DNA from: an uncultured Bacteroidota bacterium
GTDB lineage: Bacteria; Bacteroidota; Bacteroidia; Bacteroidales; SZUA-534
DNA length: 64,000 nt
Assembly (NCBI GenBank): GCA_946414435.1
Contig: CAMKOM010000008.1
Location: 47,602 to 111,601, forward strand
Reading direction: 5' to 3'
The notes beneath the pieces are model-generated. The model was given only the letters and a program-made list of their open reading frames with translations, had not been told where the DNA came from and did not search any database. Below are positions 61,658-64,000 of this stretch, in pieces (position 1 is the stretch's first letter; each line of letters opens with the position of its first letter). The translations under genes were made by a program, and so were the position numbers.

Positions 61658-63079
61658 CTATTCCATCTCTCTCTTGGCCTTTTGATGGATGCTTTCGCCG
61701 TAGATGGGTGAATCGGTTTTCCGGCAAATTTTGAAATACTCGTTGGCTTTCATTTTGTCGCCTTCCGATTTGTAAATCAGACCGATGTAATATGCGGCAT
61801 AGCATGGGTAGTAAAGCGTTTTCTCAAGATTGCGGTCGATGGCGGCTTCATAGAATCGTTTGGCGTTTTCGTAATCACCAGTTTTGTGACAGACGCGTCC
61901 CATACGGTAGGCGTACTCGTTGGCTTGAATGGGCGTGAACTGTGATTTGTGCTGCCCGGCGGCTTCCAGAATTGATTTGCAACGCTTATAGTCTGCCGCA
62001 TCGAAGGCCAGTCGGGCACGCAGCAATAGAGTGTCCCAATAGCGGTACATGGCACACTCATATTTTGCCTGAACATCAGACGACGTTATGGCTGCAGACT
62101 GCATAACCTTTTGACATAGTGACTCATACTTGGTAGTATCGCCTTTCAGAAACCAGAACCATGCCAGTTTGAATTTGGCGTAGAGCACATCCGACGGGTT
62201 GTTTTGGTTGCTTATAAACTGATTGAGAAAAAACTCGCACGAGTCGTTGCTTATATTGAGCATGGTGTTGCCAATCAACAAGTTAATCGAATTGAATAGC
62301 TTGTTGTAGCCACGATGGCAGGCTGATGAGAGAATATTTAGCGCTCGGGCTGTGCTATCGTCGGCAATGAAACGCTTGGCAGCCGCGTAGGCTGCAATCG
62401 GACTGCTGACGGGCCATTCTTTGCCAAAACTCAACAGTAGCTGTAACCCAGACATATTGTTGCTGCCAACTAATGGGTACAGCAGCAGTGACGCTACTTT
62501 CAACTCGTTTTTTAACGATTCAGGAACTTCGGGGTTATGTGTAAGGTTCTCAACTATTTTGCAATAGCGTTCGGTGCGCTCGTTTTCGGTCAGATTGTCG
62601 GCAAACAGGGGTGCCACATTTTGAACTTGGCCGTCGTAAATCAGCTCAATCAGCTCGAACCGTTGTCGCCGCCAGTCGTTGGGTGGCAGATTTGCAACCG
62701 CCTGCCGGGCTTGAGTATAGGTTGCGTAAGATGACAGATATGAGCCATTCACAAAACAAGCGTAGCATTTCATTAGGTAGATGTCACTCAGACACTGCTG
62801 ATAGTCGGCTGAGTTGGATTGATGGTGCCGGGCAGTTTTCAGCAGTTCGGCAAACGTGTCGGGCTGCGGTTTCCCGAGTTCCGACAGTTGTTCGGCAAAC
62901 AGCGTGTAGGCCGACAACCAGGCTGTTTGGTGACCTTCGGGCATTCGGGAAATCTGATGGCGTGCATCGTCGAATCTGAAATTGAGAATCAGATTATGGC
63001 AACTGTCGCTTTGTGGCATGGCCATTATCGGCATTACCAACAAGACCGTCAATATCGAAACCTTTGTAAATCTTCGCAT
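61658..63079 (-). CDS. Secreted TPR protein of unknown function
   Basis: 473 residues with a signal peptide (KVSILTVLLVMPIMAMPQ). The body is helical throughout and TPR-like; the clearest repeats are near the C-terminus (RMGRVCHKTGDYENAKRFYEAAID and AAYYIGLIYKSEGDKMKANEYFK). Such periplasmic TPR proteins scaffold other proteins; no partner can be named from the neighbours. Convergent with mrp, and separated by a terminator from the GGGtGRT gene upstream on the same strand. Confidence 0.8.
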   Translation of the reverse strand: MRRFTKVSILTVLLVMPIMAMPQSDSCHNLILNFRFDDARHQISRMPEGHQTAWLSAYTLFAEQLSELGKPQPDTFAELLKTARHHQSNSADYQQCLSDIYLMKCYACFVNGSYLSSYATYTQARQAVANLPPNDWRRQRFELIELIYDGQVQNVAPLFADNLTENERTERYCKIVENLTHNPEVPESLKNELKVASLLLYPLVGSNNMSGLQLLLSFGKEWPVSSPIAAYAAAKRFIADDSTARALNILSSACHRGYNKLFNSINLLIGNTMLNISNDSCEFFLNQFISNQNNPSDVLYAKFKLAWFWFLKGDTTKYESLCQKVMQSAAITSSDVQAKYECAMYRYWDTLLLRARLAFDAADYKRCKSILEAAGQHKSQFTPIQANEYAYRMGRVCHKTGDYENAKRFYEAAIDRNLEKTLYYPCYAAYYIGLIYKSEGDKMKANEYFKICRKTDSPIYGESIHQKAKREME

Positions 63080-63149
63080 TGCACGCGCACTTTTTTGGTG
63101 GTGAATTTACGCTATCTTTTTTACATTTTCATTTTTACTTCTGTTCAAC

Positions 63150-63186
63150 AAAAAAGCCCCGACAGAAAATCCATCGGGGCCTTTTC
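63150..63186 (-). terminator. Terminator of the GGGtGRT gene
   Basis: AAAAGCCCCGA pairs with TCGGGGCCTTTT; the minus strand runs into T6, 18 nt after the stop. Possibly bidirectional. Confidence 0.9.
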
Positions 63187-63203
63187 TATGAAAAAGTATG
63201 TTC

Positions 63204-64000
63204 TTACTTGTTCAGTGCAGTTGCAACGTCAACGGCCACAGCCACGGTAGCACCAACCATCGGGTTGTTGCCGATACCAAGGAAGCCCATCATCTCAACG
63301 TGAGCCGGAACTGAAGACGAACCAGCGAATTGAGCGTCAGAGTGCATACGGCCCATTGTGTCGGTCATACCGTATGATGCCGGACCGGCAGCCATATTGT
63401 CGGGGTGCAGAGTACGGCCGGTGCCGCCACCCGATGCTACTGAGAAATACTTCTTGCCACGCTCGGTGCACTCTTTCTTGTAAGTGCCTGCAACCGGGTG
63501 TTGGAAGCGGGTCGGGTTGGTCGAGTTGCCGGTGATTGACACGTCAACGCCCTCTTTCCACATAATGGCCACGCCCTCACGAACGTCGTTGGCGCCGTAG
63601 CAGCGTACTTTTGCGCGCTCGCCGTCAGAGTATTTGATTTCCTCAACCACTTTCAGCTCGCCTGTAAAGTAGTCGAAATCAGTGTGAACATAGGTGAAAC
63701 CGTTGATACGCGAAATGATTTTGGCAGCGTCTTTGCCCAGACCGTTCAGAATGCAGCGAAGCGGCTCTTTGCGCACCTTGTCGGCCTTTGCGGCGATTTT
63801 GATAGCGCCCTCAGCGGCTGCAAACGACTCGTGGCCTGCCAGGAAGGCGAAGCACTCGGTCTCCTCGCGAAGCAGACGAGCTGCCAGGTTGCCGTGTCCC
63901 AGACCAACCTTGCGGTCGTCGGCTACAGAGCCGGGGATGCAGAATGACTGCAGACCGATACCGATAGCCTCAGCGGCGTCAGCAGCGTTTTTGCAGCCCT
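63204..64000 (-). CDS. GGGtGRT family protein, 3' part
   Basis: About 265 codons in view; the frame stays open to the window end, so the 5' part is missing and the track's start at 63776 (a GTG codon) is internal. The name motif is visible in SVASGGGTGRTLHPDNMAAG, with family-typical GLGHGNLAARLLREE, AFLAGHESFAAAEGAIK and C-terminal GFLGIGNNPMVGATVAVAVD. Family function is unestablished to my knowledge; it occurs in anaerobic Bacteroidota and Firmicutes, and cysteine-containing segments (GCKN, SFCIPG, ECFAF) might hold a metal or cluster. Single gene on its strand, followed by a terminator. Confidence 0.88.
   Translation of the reverse strand, partial: GCKNAADAAEAIGIGLQSFCIPGSVADDRKVGLGHGNLAARLLREETECFAFLAGHESFAAAEGAIKIAAKADKVRKEPLRCILNGLGKDAAKIISRINGFTYVHTDFDYFTGELKVVEEIKYSDGERAKVRCYGANDVREGVAIMWKEGVDVSITGNSTNPTRFQHPVAGTYKKECTERGKKYFSVASGGGTGRTLHPDNMAAGPASYGMTDTMGRMHSDAQFAGSSSVPAHVEMMGFLGIGNNPMVGATVAVAVDVATALNK

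Noticed and set aside
1-64000. tRNA, rRNA or other known structural RNA genes
   Set aside because: No T-loop (GGTTCGAATCC-type) with matching acceptor stem and no rRNA-like text were found on reading; small RNAs without known motifs cannot be excluded.

Overview
The window is a chromosomal segment of an anaerobic-type Bacteroidota, most likely order Bacteroidales. It carries a complete PorP-GldKLMN type IX secretion (T9SS) core, a giant protein ending in a type A T9SS sorting domain, TonB-receptor-like and carboxypeptidase-regulatory-domain proteins, a GGGtGRT protein, a DksA-like protein of the cysteine-poor Bacteroidota form, and several promoters of the Bacteroidota type (TAnnTTTG, sometimes with TTTG about 19-20 nt upstream). 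I cannot name a genus. I see no rRNA, tRNA, CRISPR array, intact insertion sequence or prophage.

Layout. 0-0.7 kb: 3' part of O-acetylhomoserine sulfhydrylase. 1.1-14.2 kb: one 13-kb gene for a secreted, repeat-built surface protein, facing a convergent membrane regulator-like TPR lipoprotein (14.3-15.9 kb), then a ParE/RelE-type toxin-antitoxin pair. 17-27.6 kb: a plus-strand run of envelope and transport genes (outer-membrane barrel, mannitol-dehydrogenase-family enzyme, serine hydrolase lipoprotein, carboxypeptidase-regulatory protein, CPBP protease, ABC-2 exporter) separated by spacers full of short repeats and palindromes. 27.7-34.5 kb: housekeeping genes (dgt-lspA-DksA-like; thrH; bactofilin-AtpZ; yceD-rpmF-plsX-fabH). 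35.2-39.5 kb: carAB behind a long repeat-bearing leader. 40.1-49.7 kb: topA, a ureohydrolase-fold protein with degraded metal sites, then porP-gldK-gldL-gldM-gldN. 49.9-53.9 kb: a tight four-gene run (TIGR00266/AIM24, DUF262, lipoprotein, ComM/YifB). 54.1-60.2 kb, minus strand: a lipoprotein with a 39-nt tandem repeat, thioredoxin, and two tandem Cache-HAMP-GAF-PAS sensors without any kinase domain. 60.5-64 kb: Mrp ATPase, a TPR protein, and a GGGtGRT protein cut by the window end.

How parts connect. The window holds both a T9SS machine and a giant candidate T9SS cargo, and also lspA, which would process lipoproteins such as GldK. Acyl-chain and pyrimidine/arginine precursor genes form standard Bacteroidota clusters. 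The least explained parts are the giant protein's repeated-unit architecture, the kinase-less sensor pair (one ending in an Hpt-like domain whose histidine position is lysine), the DUF262-ComM gene run, and the pseudo-ureohydrolase translationally coupled to topA just upstream of the T9SS core.
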